NCBI RefSeq assembly: GCF_907177275.1
Contig: NZ_CAJSLV010000068.1
Location: 17,518-81,517 of the forward strand
Source of the DNA: Actinacidiphila cocklensis
Lineage (GTDB): Bacteria > Actinomycetota > Actinomycetes > Streptomycetales > Streptomycetaceae
Length of the DNA stretch: 64,000 bases
Reading direction: 5' to 3'
Below are positions 51,301 to 59,716 of the stretch, in pieces. The position numbers were made by a program, and so were the translations under genes. The first letter of the stretch is position 1; every line of letters begins with the position of its first letter. A model generated the notes under the pieces. It was not told where the DNA came from. It did not search any database and worked only from the letters and a program-made list of their open reading frames with translations.

Positions 51301-52238
51301 CACTCGGCGGGCCGCTGACCGTCGCCTCCCCCATGGTGATCTCGTCGCTGGCGCTCAGCCACGACGGGCACGTGCTGGCCGCGGGCGACCTCGCCGACGG
51401 CGACGGCACGGTGAAGCTGTGGGACACGACGAACCCGGCCGCCACCACCGCCCTGCGCGTCCAACTGCTCACCCGCATGCACCGGGTGGCGTCCCTGGCG
51501 TTCAGCCCGACCGGTCGCACCCTGGCCGTCGCCGGCTGGGACGGGCGGATCGAGCTGTGGGACCTGACCGACGCGGCGAAACCGGTCCTGCTCGGGCGGC
51601 CGCTGACCGGCCACACCAACGTCGTGGACGCGGTGCGGTTCAGCCCGGACGGCCACACCCTGGCCAGCGGCAGCACGGACCGGACGATCCGGCTGTGGGA
51701 TGTCACGGACCCGGCCCGCGCGGAGCCGCTCGGCCACCCGCTGACCGGCAACACCGGGATCGTCGTGGGCGTGGCGTTCAGCCCGGACGGCCACACCCTG
51801 GCCAGCGCCGGCTACGACAGCACCGTCCGGCTGTGGGACGTGGCCGACCCCGCCCACGCGAAGTCCCTCGGCGGGCCGCTGACCGGTCACACCACCACCG
51901 TCACGTCGGTGTCGTTCAGCCCGGACGGCCGCACCCTGGCCAGCGCCGGCTACGACAGCACCGTCCGGCTGTGGGACGTGGCCGACCCGGCCCACGCGAA
52001 GTCCCTCGGCCGGCCCCTGACCGGCGCCTACAGCACCGTCAACACCGTGATGTTCAACCGCGACGGCCGTCTGGTCAGCGCGGGGACCGACGGGGTGATC
52101 CGCCTGTGGGATCTCGACGCGGAACACGCGGCCAAGTGGATCTGCTCCGCCACCCGCAACGTCCTCACCCGGGCGCAGTGGCACACGTACATCCCCCAGC
52201 TCCCCTACGCCCCGCCGTGTCCCGCCGACGGCAGATGA
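48366..52238 (+). CDS. nSTAND NTPase with WD40 repeats (14 blades)
   Basis: A 1290-residue multidomain protein. N-terminal region with VFQAAGDQYI (about residues 37-46); P-loop NTPase with Walker A APSGAGKSS (about 116-124) and Walker B VVVVVDQFEE (about 208-217); helical winged region with REELG/LPLLAHALRATW; one predicted transmembrane helix at about 540-562 (ITAVLVTLALLASGAAVLAF); then 14 WD40 repeats (SPDGxxLAxGS... xxxRLWN/D), enough for two seven-bladed propellers. nSTAND-WD40 proteins are thought to sense a ligand through the propeller and switch by NTP-driven oligomerisation. GTG 48366 overlaps the previous stop, so the pair is translated together. Several blades are nearly identical at DNA level, a sign of recent duplication. 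Confidence 0.9.
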   Translation: MSPGDGSAPRRDPAGDGPREAAFQHAQASGDARVFQAAGDQYIVEVRDLRATFVMAEGRIHRVGRPAEDEECPYPGLEPFGLEQADRYFGREELVADLTVRLDAAVAGRTPLVVVAPSGAGKSSLLRAGLLPAIGRGDLPAPGSRHWQRLVFTPTHSPMSVLAAHFALLTDPYGGGAAPQDWRSADPGLRRARLRRDLGRNAAGHGSRVVVVVDQFEEVFTLCEDEEERRAFVEELAWLADPADGQAPVGLVVLGLRADFYAPCAGYPWLRTAVQRNQVFVGPMSPSELRDAIVLPARTAGLDVETGLVEVLLRELGAAGTGAGGRDGTAEGPEDYEAGRLPLLAHALRATWMQRDGGLLTIRGYQATRGIEHAVAETANRVFGQLGAAQAAARSVFLGLVTVAEGAEHSRRRVLRADLQSSAADPLAAKAVLDAFTAARLLTQGQETVAITHEVLLRAWPRLQGWINDDRIGNVVRQELRDTALSWDRAGRDNDLLYRGSRLESAVGSVTGSADVDQVARAFLAASAARARRAVRVRRAITAVLVTLALLASGAAVLAFQQRGKALDERDAAIFSQITAEADRLRTTDTALAAQLDLVAYRMHPTPDLSTHLVTSGTTPLSTPVASGIGGIVSVAVTPDGRTLAAGSSSNAVRLWNISDPTHPVALGEPLHMHADITESLAFSPDGRTLAAGGNDATIRLWNVTDPARPAALGDPLTGHTDTVGAVAFSPDGHVLASGSKDRTIRLWNVTDPADPVLLGRPLTGHTDAIASLAFRPDGQVLASGSFDYSVRLWKVADPAHAAALGGPQYGHGKTFVASVAFSPDGHTLASGAADSRVRLWNVTNPARVAMLGQLLGHTGSVTSVAFSRSGQTLASGSYDGSIKLWNVAVPDSPQSRGADLVGHTGAVLGLNFSLSGTLISGSADNTVRVWTFPQRMITSYSPSVNAATFSSDGRTLVSAGADRTIRLWNVTDPARTTALGGPLTVASPMVISSLALSHDGHVLAAGDLADGDGTVKLWDTTNPAATTALRVQLLTRMHRVASLAFSPTGRTLAVAGWDGRIELWDLTDAAKPVLLGRPLTGHTNVVDAVRFSPDGHTLASGSTDRTIRLWDVTDPARAEPLGHPLTGNTGIVVGVAFSPDGHTLASAGYDSTVRLWDVADPAHAKSLGGPLTGHTTTVTSVSFSPDGRTLASAGYDSTVRLWDVADPAHAKSLGRPLTGAYSTVNTVMFNRDGRLVSAGTDGVIRLWDLDAEHAAKWICSATRNVLTRAQWHTYIPQLPYAPPCPADGR

Positions 52239-52263
52239 CGGGGCGCCGGACGGATGGCCCGGG

Positions 52264-52617
52264 TCAGTAGAACTGGGCCAGGCAGAACTCGTGGTCCTCG
52301 GGGTCGGCCATCACCACGACCACGCCCTCGTCGTACTCGTGGCGCTCGCCGGTGGCACGGCCGCCGAGGGCGACGACCTGCGCGATGCCCTGCTCGATGT
52401 CGTCGACGGCGATGTCGAGGTGCAGGCGCACCTTGCCCTGCTTCGGCTCGGCCACCGGCTGGAAGACCAGGCGGGGCTGCGGGTCGTCGAGGTCGCCGAG
52501 GTAGACCCAGCCGGGCTGGGACGGCCCCTTCCCGCGGCCGAGCAGTTCGCTCCAGAAGGCCGCAACGCGCTCCACGTCGACGCAGTCGACGGTCACTCCG
52601 ACCCAGCGGTTCGCCAT
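52264..52617 (-). CDS. VOC-family (glyoxalase-like) protein
   Basis: A 117-residue protein with the VOC pattern VTVDCVDVERVAAFWSELLG, LDIAVDDIEQGIAQVVALGG and VMADPEDHEFCLAQF. Resembles glyoxalase/bleomycin-resistance-like proteins with unknown substrate. ATG 52617 has GGAG upstream. Stands alone, converging on the nSTAND gene. Confidence 0.85.
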   Translation of the reverse strand: MANRWVGVTVDCVDVERVAAFWSELLGRGKGPSQPGWVYLGDLDDPQPRLVFQPVAEPKQGKVRLHLDIAVDDIEQGIAQVVALGGRATGERHEYDEGVVVVMADPEDHEFCLAQFY

Positions 52618-52700
52618 GGTGCCAGCACTCCGGTTGTCGTCTTCGCGGGATGCCGGCGGCCCGGCCGTTCAGCCGGATCGTATCTGCCCGCCCGGGCCGG

Positions 52701-53078
52701 TCATGGCGCTGGGCGGCGTTCCGGGGGCTGGTCCTCGCGGGACGCACGCAGCCGGCGGCGCTGGCAGCGGTAGACCGCCCAGCAGGCGACACCCGTCAGG
52801 GCGGTGACGCTGGCCGCGATCAGAAGTCCGGCCGCGGACAGGGCGAGCGCCACGCACAGCAGCGTCAGCGCGAGGCCGCTCGACCACGACGTCATCCGCC
52901 GGGCGCGGACGAGCGGCGTGCGGTCCTCCGGGGGCGCCTCGACGGGCGGGGCGGACCGCAGCGGCTCCTGGCGCGGACCGCCGAAGTCCGCGAGCGTCCT
53001 GGAGAGCCCGGGTTCCTCCCGGGTGAGCGACCGCTCCAGGTCGGCGATCACTCGTCGCTCGTGCAGGGAAAGGACCAT
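52701..53078 (-). CDS. DUF3040 membrane protein
   Basis: A 125-residue small membrane protein: SLHERRVIADLERSL (the DUF3040 N-terminal motif) and two hydrophobic helices (GLALTLLCVALALSAAGLLI, ASVTALTGVACWAVY). ATG 53078 is preceded by AGGAGG. Function unknown; widespread in actinomycetes. Confidence 0.88.
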   Translation of the reverse strand: MVLSLHERRVIADLERSLTREEPGLSRTLADFGGPRQEPLRSAPPVEAPPEDRTPLVRARRMTSWSSGLALTLLCVALALSAAGLLIAASVTALTGVACWAVYRCQRRRLRASREDQPPERRPAP

Positions 53079-53291
53079 CGCACGCCTCCTCACCGCAGGA
53101 GCCCGGGGACCGTCGCGCGCACCCACTCGCCGCATCGACAGCTCGGACCCGTCACGAGGGACGACTACCCGGCCCAAAACCCCCCAATCCCTTCCATACA
53201 TCTCATTTACCCACCAGTCACTCCGCGGATGAGCCCCGCCCGACCGGGTACGCGCGGGGAGACCGAGGCGTACCCCGGAGGAGGTCGATCC

Positions 53292-53342
53292 ATGACCGCC
53301 AAGGACACCCGGCCGGCGGAAGGCGCCGCCCATGAGGCTTGA
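53292..53342 (+). CDS. 16-residue ORF overlapping the ligase start
   Basis: ATG 53292 behind a strong GGAGGTCGATCC site reads MTAKDTRPAEGAAHEA and stops at 53340-53342, after the ligase ATG (53332). The ligase itself has no good ribosome binding site, so this leader may bring ribosomes to it by coupling. It may also be the remnant of a longer gene. Confidence 0.4.
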   Translation: MTAKDTRPAEGAAHEA

Positions 53343-54348
53343 CCTGCTGCAACGGCTCCCCGAGCGGCAGCGGCACATGCTCCGGCCCGCCGCCCCCGAC
53401 CCGGGCGCGCCGATGCTCGCCCAGCTCACCGGCCTGAGGGACTTCGGCGACGACTGGCTGTTCGAACGGAAGCTGGACGGCATCCGGCTGCTGGCGTCCC
53501 TGGAGGACGGCCGGGTGGAGCTGTGGTCGCGCTCCGGCCAGCGGCTGAACGCCACCTACCCGGAGGCCGCCGCCGCGCTCGCGGCGCAGCCGTGCCCGGA
53601 TTTCGTGGTGGACGGCGAGATCGTCGCGCTGCACCGCGGACGTACCGACTTCTCGCTCCTCCAGCAGCGCAGCGGCCTGACCGCCCCGGCCGCCGTGCGC
53701 GCCAGCCGCGTCGCCGTGACGTACTACGTCTTCGACCTGCTGCGGCTCGGCGGCCTCGACACCACGCGGCTGCCGCAGCGCGTGCGCAAATCGCTGCTGC
53801 GGGACGCCCTGGAGTTCCATCCGCCGCTGCGCTTCACCCCGCACCGCAACCACGGCGGGCAGCAGCTGCTCGACCAGGCCTGCGGCTGGGGCTGGGAGGG
53901 GCTGATCGCCAAGCGCGCGTCGGCCCCGTACGCGCACGGCCGCTCGCCGAACTGGCTCAAGCTGAAGTGCGAGGCCGGGCAGGAGCTGGTCGTCGGCGGG
54001 TTCACCGAACCCGCGGGCAGCCGGGTCGGCTTCGGCGCCCTGCTGCTCGGCTACCACCAAGGCGGGCGGCTGCGGTACGCCGGCAAGGTCGGCACGGGCT
54101 ACGACACCGCGACGCTGCGGTCGCTGCGCGCCCGGCTCGACGCGATCGAGGTGGACCACCCGCCCTTCGGCGAACCGGTACGGGAGCGCGGCGCCCACTG
54201 GGTGCGGCCCGAACTCGTCGCACAGGTCGGCTTCACCGAGTGGACTCGCGACGGCCGCCTGCGCCACCCGCGCTACCTGGGCCTGCGCGAGGACAAACGC
54301 GCCGCCGACGTGGTCCGCGAGACGGCACCGGGGCGGCGCGGGCGCTGA
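53332..54348 (+). CDS. ATP-dependent DNA ligase
   Basis: A 338-residue ligase. Motif I ERKLDGIR with the adenylated lysine (about residue 46), motif III VVDGEIVAL, motif IV GLIAKR, motif V LKLK, then the OB-fold. The domain order is that of the ligase part of LigD/LigC; no polymerase or phosphoesterase domain is present. Such stand-alone ligases act in DNA repair, likely with Ku-dependent end joining or as a backup ligase, but no Ku gene is in the window. Translation probably depends on the overlapping leader ORF. Confidence 0.9.
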   Translation: MRLDLLQRLPERQRHMLRPAAPDPGAPMLAQLTGLRDFGDDWLFERKLDGIRLLASLEDGRVELWSRSGQRLNATYPEAAAALAAQPCPDFVVDGEIVALHRGRTDFSLLQQRSGLTAPAAVRASRVAVTYYVFDLLRLGGLDTTRLPQRVRKSLLRDALEFHPPLRFTPHRNHGGQQLLDQACGWGWEGLIAKRASAPYAHGRSPNWLKLKCEAGQELVVGGFTEPAGSRVGFGALLLGYHQGGRLRYAGKVGTGYDTATLRSLRARLDAIEVDHPPFGEPVRERGAHWVRPELVAQVGFTEWTRDGRLRHPRYLGLREDKRAADVVRETAPGRRGR

Positions 54349-54360
54349 CCGGGCGCCGCC

Positions 54361-54606
54361 TCACTGCTCGGTGTCGTCGCCGCCGTGGGAGCGGGCCGAG
54401 TGGTGGGTCTCGCTCGGCTGCGGCTCGTGCCAGGACCCCGAGCCGGGTTGCGGGCCGCGCGGCGGCAGGCGCCGGCGCCTGGCTCGCCGCGCGCCCCACC
54501 AGAAGGCCAGCAGAATCACCGCTACGACGAGGACGCCGAAGACCGTCGCCCATCCGGTGACCGCCGCCGACGCGAGCTGGTCGGCCTGTCGTACCGCCGT
54601 GTCCAT
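54361..54606 (-). CDS. Small membrane protein, DUF6479-like
   Basis: An 81-residue protein with one central helix (TVFGVLVVAVILLAFWWGAR), an RRARRRR cluster and a polar proline-rich tail. It resembles small streptomycete membrane proteins of the DUF6479 type. ATG 54606 has GGGAG upstream; longer frames upstream look spurious. Convergent with the ligase gene. Confidence 0.7.
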   Translation of the reverse strand: MDTAVRQADQLASAAVTGWATVFGVLVVAVILLAFWWGARRARRRRLPPRGPQPGSGSWHEPQPSETHHSARSHGGDDTEQ

Positions 54607-54780
54607 GGATCGTCTCCCTTCGGTCACGACCAACCCGGAGGCCGCGATTCCCTCTCGGCCCGCGCGTACCCGCCCTGCCGGACGGCAACCAGGGCCGGCC
54701 CCGGCCCCGGTCGCCGTGGCGGGATGCATGGCGGCGGCCCAACCGGGCACCCGTGGGGGGCGGCGTACCAGGGAGGCGCG

Positions 54781-56361
54781 ATGTCGACGGAGCACGGGCA
54801 GGTCCACCGCGGCGGGACGGCGGCCCGCGGCGCCGGATCATCCGAGGTCCACCGCTGGTGGACGCTGACGGCGGTGTGCGTGGGCACGTTCATGCTGCTG
54901 CTGGACATCACCATCGTGAACGTCGCCCTGCCCGACGTGCAGAAGGAGCTGCACAGCAGCTTCTCCGGCCTGCAGTGGGTCGTCGACGCCTACGCCCTGA
55001 CCCTGGCCTCGACGCTGCTGACCTGCGGGTCGCTGGCGGACCTCTTCGGGCGCCGGCGGGCGTACCTGACCGGGCTCACGCTCTTCACGGCCGCCTCGCT
55101 GCTGTGCGGGCTGGCGAACGGCACGCTGTTCCTGGAACTGGCCCGCGGGGCGCAGGGCATCGGCGGCGCGGCCATGTTCGCGGTGTCGCTGGCGCTGCTG
55201 GCCGAGACCTTCAGGGGCAAGGACCGCGGTATCGCCTTCGGGATCTGGGGCGCGGTGACGGGCCTGGCGGTCGCGGTCGGGCCGGTCGTCGGCGGCGCGC
55301 TGACCTCGGGGCTGTCGTGGCGCTGGATCTTCTTCGTCAACGTGCCCGTCGGCCTGGTCGCCGTGGCGATCACCTGGACCCGGGTCCGCGAGTCGCGCGA
55401 CCCGCGCCCGCGGCGGCCGGACTGGTGGGGCTTCCTCAGCTTCACCGCCTCGCTCGCCTTCCTGGTCCTCGCGCTGATCAAGTCCGGCGAGCTCGGCTTC
55501 TCCGACTCCCTGGTGCTGGAGTGCTTCGCCGCGGCCGCCGTGCTGTTCGCGGCGTTCCTGGCGGTCCAGGTCGCCGGGCGCGAGCCGATGTTCGACCTGT
55601 CGCTGCTGTCGAAGCCGACGTTCTCCGGCGGCCTGATCGCCGCCTTCGGCATGTCCGCGTCGATGTTCGCCATGCTGCTGTACCTGACGCTGTACCTGCA
55701 GGACGTGCTCGGCTACTCCGCCTTCGGTACGGGGCTGCGGCTGCTGACGGCCTCGGCGACGATCTTCGTGGTCTCCGCCGTATCCGGACGGCTGTCCTCG
55801 CACGTCCCGGTTCGGCTGCTGATCGGACCCGGCGGCATCGTGATCGGGCTCAGCCTGCTGTGGATGCGCGGTCTGGACGCCGGCTCCCAGTGGACCCACC
55901 TGGTCCCCGGGCTGCTGCTCGGCGGCGTCGGCATCGGGCTGATCAACCCGCCGCTGGCGTCCACTGCCGTGGGAGTCGTACCGCCGCGGCAGGCGGGCAT
56001 GGCCTCCGGCGTCAACTCCACCTCCCGGCAGGTCGGCATCGCCACCGGGATCGCGCTGCTGGGCTCGCTGTTCGCCGCCCGGGTGCAGTCGGTGGTCACC
56101 GAGCAGCTGGGCCGGGTGCCGGGGCTCGGCCCCCGGGCGCCGCAGATCGCCTCGTCGCTCACCGACGGCCGGTTCTCCAGCGCGCTCAGGGGCGTCCCGG
56201 CCCGGCAGCGCCCGGCCGCCGCGCTGGCCGCCCGCACGGCCTTCACCGCGGGCCTGAACCACATCCTGCTGGTGGCGGCGGTCATCGCCCTGGTGAGCGG
56301 AGTGCTGTCGCTGCTGCTCATACGCGGCCAGGACTTCGTGCCGTCCGCGACGGACGAGTGA
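54781..56361 (+). CDS. MFS transporter, DHA2 family (14 TM, EmrB-like)
   Basis: A 526-residue drug/proton antiporter-type protein: LLLDITIVNVALPDVQKELH (motif D1), GSLADLFGRRRAYLTGL (motif A), LARGAQGIGGAAMFAVSLAL (motif B), AVTGLAVAVGPVVGGALTSG (motif C). Expected to export toxic compounds or metabolites. ATG 54781 follows GGGAGG. No adjacent regulator. Confidence 0.92.
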   Translation: MSTEHGQVHRGGTAARGAGSSEVHRWWTLTAVCVGTFMLLLDITIVNVALPDVQKELHSSFSGLQWVVDAYALTLASTLLTCGSLADLFGRRRAYLTGLTLFTAASLLCGLANGTLFLELARGAQGIGGAAMFAVSLALLAETFRGKDRGIAFGIWGAVTGLAVAVGPVVGGALTSGLSWRWIFFVNVPVGLVAVAITWTRVRESRDPRPRRPDWWGFLSFTASLAFLVLALIKSGELGFSDSLVLECFAAAAVLFAAFLAVQVAGREPMFDLSLLSKPTFSGGLIAAFGMSASMFAMLLYLTLYLQDVLGYSAFGTGLRLLTASATIFVVSAVSGRLSSHVPVRLLIGPGGIVIGLSLLWMRGLDAGSQWTHLVPGLLLGGVGIGLINPPLASTAVGVVPPRQAGMASGVNSTSRQVGIATGIALLGSLFAARVQSVVTEQLGRVPGLGPRAPQIASSLTDGRFSSALRGVPARQRPAAALAARTAFTAGLNHILLVAAVIALVSGVLSLLLIRGQDFVPSATDE

Positions 56362-56453
56362 CGTGAGGGCCGGCGCCAGGCGGGTCGCCGCCGCGGCGAA
56401 TGGGCAGGGAATGTCCGGGTAGCCGAAGGTCGTACTTCTCGGAGGTGGTCCGG

Positions 56454-57110
56454 GTGGCCCGCACCAGCAGGCGCGATGTCGTCCACGCGCTCCTCGACGG
56501 CTACGGCCGCACGTATGCCGCACAGGCGGGGATACGCCTGCGCGACACCCCCCAGCCGCTCTACCAGCTGCTGGTGCTGGCCTGCCTGCTCAGCGCCCGC
56601 ATCAGGGCCGACGCCGCCGTCGGGGCGTCCAGGGAGCTGTCACAGGCCGGGATGCGCGATCCGCGCCGGATGGCGCGGGCCACCTGGCAGCAGCGGGTCG
56701 ACGCGCTCGGCCGCGGCGGCTACCGGCGCTACGACGAGCGCACCGCCACCCAGCTCGGCCGGGGCGCGGAGCTGGTGCGGCAGCGCTACGGCGGCGACCT
56801 GCGGCGGCTGCGCGACGAGGCGCACGGCGACACCGAGGCCATGCGGCGCTCCCTCCAGGAGTTCCCAGGGGTCGGCCCGACCGGGGCGGACATCTTCCTG
56901 CGCGAGGCGCAGGCCGTATGGCCGCAGGCGGCGCCCTACATCGACGGCAAGGCCTTGCAGGGCGCCCGCGCCCTGGACCTGCCTGCGGCGCCCGCGACGC
57001 TGCTGCGCCTGGCGGACGGCGCGGAGCCCGCCGTCCTGGCCGCCGCCCTGGTGCGGGTCGCCCTCGACAAGAAGGCCCCGGACGCGGTCCGCGAATCCGC
57101 CCGCGCCTGA
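56454..57110 (+). CDS. HhH-GPD-type endonuclease III-like protein
   Basis: A 218-residue protein related to base-excision-repair glycosylases: LYQLLVLACLLSARIRADAA, helix-hairpin-helix LQEFPGVGPTGADIFL and DKKAPD. The Fe-S cluster cysteines of Nth are absent, so it belongs to the small, cluster-less group. GTG 56454 has GGAGG seven bases upstream; ATG 56400 has no site. Enzymatic activity is not certain. The 214 bases to the next gene show nothing recognisable. Confidence 0.78.
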   Translation: MARTSRRDVVHALLDGYGRTYAAQAGIRLRDTPQPLYQLLVLACLLSARIRADAAVGASRELSQAGMRDPRRMARATWQQRVDALGRGGYRRYDERTATQLGRGAELVRQRYGGDLRRLRDEAHGDTEAMRRSLQEFPGVGPTGADIFLREAQAVWPQAAPYIDGKALQGARALDLPAAPATLLRLADGAEPAVLAAALVRVALDKKAPDAVRESARA

Positions 57111-57324
57111 CCCGGTCCGCGCGGGTCGCGTCGCCGCCGCCGCGGTCGGCCGCCTCGTCGACGGCCCGGGCGGCGCGCGGGCCGGCTTCGCCGTCCCACT
57201 CCTCGCCCTGACTGCGGCGGCGGCCCTGACCTGGTCCGACCGCCACGCCCTCGTCACGGGCACCACCGGCCGGCCCGGGCGGCGCGGTGCCGGTACTCAG
57301 GGCCGGGACAGCGGGGGTGCCGGG

Positions 57325-58806
57325 TCAGCCGGGCGGGAAAGGCAGGGTGACGGTGAAGACGGTCGCGCCTGGGCGGCTTCGCACCTCGGCGGTGCCGCCG
57401 TGGGCGGTGGCCACCGCGGTGACGATCGCCAGGCCGAGGCCCGCGCCGTGGCCCTCGGCCGACCCCGGCCGGGTGTGGTCGGCGCGGGCGAAGCGCTCGA
57501 AGACGGTGCCGCGGACGTCCTCGGGGATGCCGGGGCCGTCGTCCTCGACCACGAGGCGGGAGGCCGCCTCGTCCTGCCGGAGCCGGACGGTGACCCGGGT
57601 GCCGGGCGGGGTGTGCAGCCGGGCGTTGGCAAGCAGGTTCCCGGCGACCTGCTGCAGCCGTAGCGGATCTCCGATCGTCGTGATCGGGGCTTCCGGCAGG
57701 TCGAGGACCCAGCGGTGGCCGGGTCCCGCCGCGCGCGCGTCGTCGACGGCGTCCAGCACGAGCCGGGTGAGGTCGACCGGCTCGCGGGCCAGCGGGCGGC
57801 CCGCGTCGAGGCGCGCGAGCAGCAGCAGGTCGTCGACCATGCCGCCGATACGCGACGACTCCGCCGTGATCCGCTCCAGCGCGCGCGACACGCCCGGCGG
57901 CACCGGGTCCGGGTGGAGCCTGGCCAGTTCGGCGTGCCCGCGGATCGAGGCGACGGGGGTGCGCAGCTCGTGGCTGGCGTCGGCGGCGAAGCGGCGCAGC
58001 CGCTCCTCGCTGGCGTGCCGCTTGCCGAGCGCGCTCTCGACGTGGCCCAGCATCCGGTTGAGCGCGATGCCGACCTGGCCGACCTCGGTCCGCGGGTCGG
58101 TGTCCGGGACCCGGTCGGGCAGCGCCACCTCGCCGCTGGCCAGCGGCAGCGCGGTCACCGACGCCGCGGTGGCCGCGACCCGGCGCAGCGGCCGCAGCGA
58201 CCAGCGCACCCACAGCGCCCCGGCCGCGCCCGCGACCAGCAGCGCGCCGCCGAAGACGGCGGCCTCCACCGCGACCAGCCGGGTCACGGCGTCCTCCACG
58301 CCGCTCAGCGGCAGCCCGGTGACCAGGACGTCCGCGTCGTCGCCGATGACGGCCCGCACCCGGTAGTCGTCCAGCGCGGACAGTTCGAGGCGGTGGCTGC
58401 GGCCGTCGACGGGGACCGCGGCGATGGCCGCCCGGTCGCCGGCCGTCAGGGTCACGGAGGTGTCCGCCCCCGACCGTACGACGCCGGCCGCGGTGACCTG
58501 GCCGTCCAGCAGCCGGGCGCCGAAGGTCCCCGGGGCCTGCCTGCGGGTGTCGACGTGCGCGTTGTCCCCGTCGGGTTCGTGCGGCCCGCGGTGTTCGAGG
58601 CTGGCGGGGAAGGTCCCGCCGGCCTGGACCAGCTGCTGGTCGAGGCGGTCGGTGAGGAAGGAGCGCAGCGTGACGACGGCGGCGATGCCCACCGCGGCGC
58701 AGCTGACCGCGAGCAGCACCACCAGGCCGCAGGTGAGCCTGGCCCGCAGGGTGCGCGGCACCAGACGCCGCACCCAGGTGCGGACTTCGGGCAGCGGCCG
58801 CCTCAC
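57325..58806 (-). CDS. Sensor histidine kinase
   Basis: A 493-residue membrane kinase: TM1 (LTCGLVVLLAVSCAAVGIAA), a periplasmic sensor of about 130 residues, TM2, HAMP (residues about 200-260), H box FAADASHELRTP with His279, N box NLLANARLHTP, and G boxes DDGPGIPEDVRGTVFERFAR and GAGLGLAIV. GTG 58806 overlaps the stop of the response regulator gene. Divergent from the ferric-reductase-like operon, which is a likely target. Signal unknown. Confidence 0.93.
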   Translation of the reverse strand: MRRPLPEVRTWVRRLVPRTLRARLTCGLVVLLAVSCAAVGIAAVVTLRSFLTDRLDQQLVQAGGTFPASLEHRGPHEPDGDNAHVDTRRQAPGTFGARLLDGQVTAAGVVRSGADTSVTLTAGDRAAIAAVPVDGRSHRLELSALDDYRVRAVIGDDADVLVTGLPLSGVEDAVTRLVAVEAAVFGGALLVAGAAGALWVRWSLRPLRRVAATAASVTALPLASGEVALPDRVPDTDPRTEVGQVGIALNRMLGHVESALGKRHASEERLRRFAADASHELRTPVASIRGHAELARLHPDPVPPGVSRALERITAESSRIGGMVDDLLLLARLDAGRPLAREPVDLTRLVLDAVDDARAAGPGHRWVLDLPEAPITTIGDPLRLQQVAGNLLANARLHTPPGTRVTVRLRQDEAASRLVVEDDGPGIPEDVRGTVFERFARADHTRPGSAEGHGAGLGLAIVTAVATAHGGTAEVRSRPGATVFTVTLPFPPG

Positions 58807-59567
58807 CGCGGCGCGGCCTTCAGCACGTATCCCGCCCCGCGCACGGTGTGGATCATCGGCTCCCGGCCCGCGTCGACCTTCCGGCGCAGGTAGCTGATGT
58901 ACAGCTCCACCACATGGGCCTCGCCGCCGAAGTCGTAGGACCAGACCTGGTCGAGGATCTGCAGCTTGCTCAGCACCCGGCGCGGGTTGCGCATGAGGTA
59001 GCGGAGCAGCTCGAACTCCGTCGGTGACAGGTCGATCGCGTCGCCGCCCCGGGTGACCTCGCGGGCGTCCTCGTCGAGGGTGAGGTCGCCGACGACGAGC
59101 AGTGCGGCGTCGTTGCGCGCGCGGGTCATGCCGGCGCGGCGCAGCAGGCCGCGCAGCCGGGCGAGCACCTCCTCCAGGCTGAACGGCTTGGTGACGTAGT
59201 CGTCGCCGCCCGCCGTGATGCCCGCGATGCGGTCCTCCACCGAATCCCGCGCGGTGAGGAAGAGCACGCACACCTCGGGGCTGGACGCCCGCAGGTCGCG
59301 CAGCGCGGCGAGCCCGTTGCCGTCCGGCAGCATGATGTCGAGGACGACGGCGTCCGGCCGGAAGTCGGCAGCGCGGGCCAGCGCGGTGGCGACGTCCCCG
59401 GCGGTGCGCACCTGCCACCCCTCGTAGCGCAGCGCACCGGCGAGGACCTCCGTGAGGTCGGGCTCGTCGTCGACCACGAGGACGCGGACGGGCGAGCCGT
59501 CGGGCCGGGTGAGGGGGGCGGGCTTCGCGTGCCGTGCGGGCCCGGCGTGCGGTGCGGTGCTGTCCAT
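58803..59567 (-). CDS. OmpR/PhoB-family response regulator
   Basis: A 254-residue regulator: receiver with VLVVDDEPD, phospho-acceptor Asp77 in VVLDIMLPDG, conserved Thr and KPFS, and an OmpR winged helix (LSPTEFELLRYLMRNPRRVL, VVELYISYLRRKVD, IHTVRGAGYVL). ATG 59567 is preceded by GGGAGG. The 149-base gap to 59717 contains TTCTCAGAGCTGATTGAGAG, with repeated CTCA/TGAG elements, a possible binding site. Confidence 0.93.
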   Translation of the reverse strand: MDSTAPHAGPARHAKPAPLTRPDGSPVRVLVVDDEPDLTEVLAGALRYEGWQVRTAGDVATALARAADFRPDAVVLDIMLPDGNGLAALRDLRASSPEVCVLFLTARDSVEDRIAGITAGGDDYVTKPFSLEEVLARLRGLLRRAGMTRARNDAALLVVGDLTLDEDAREVTRGGDAIDLSPTEFELLRYLMRNPRRVLSKLQILDQVWSYDFGGEAHVVELYISYLRRKVDAGREPMIHTVRGAGYVLKAAPR

Positions 59568-59716
59568 AGTCCTCCCAGCATCCCTCGGCCGGGCCGCGCG
59601 GCGGCCGGCGGCTTCCTCTGAATCGGCTATGAGCTTCACCGGGAGGGCGTTCTCAGAGCTGATTGAGAGGTTTCGCCTGCACAGTGGCCCTGCAAGCGAG
59701 GGAAAGGACACAGCCC

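Noticed and set aside
48330..52184. 1284-codon open frame on the minus strand
   Set aside because: Antisense of the nSTAND/WD40 gene; repetitive composition follows from the WD40 repeats and there is no domain or ribosome binding site.
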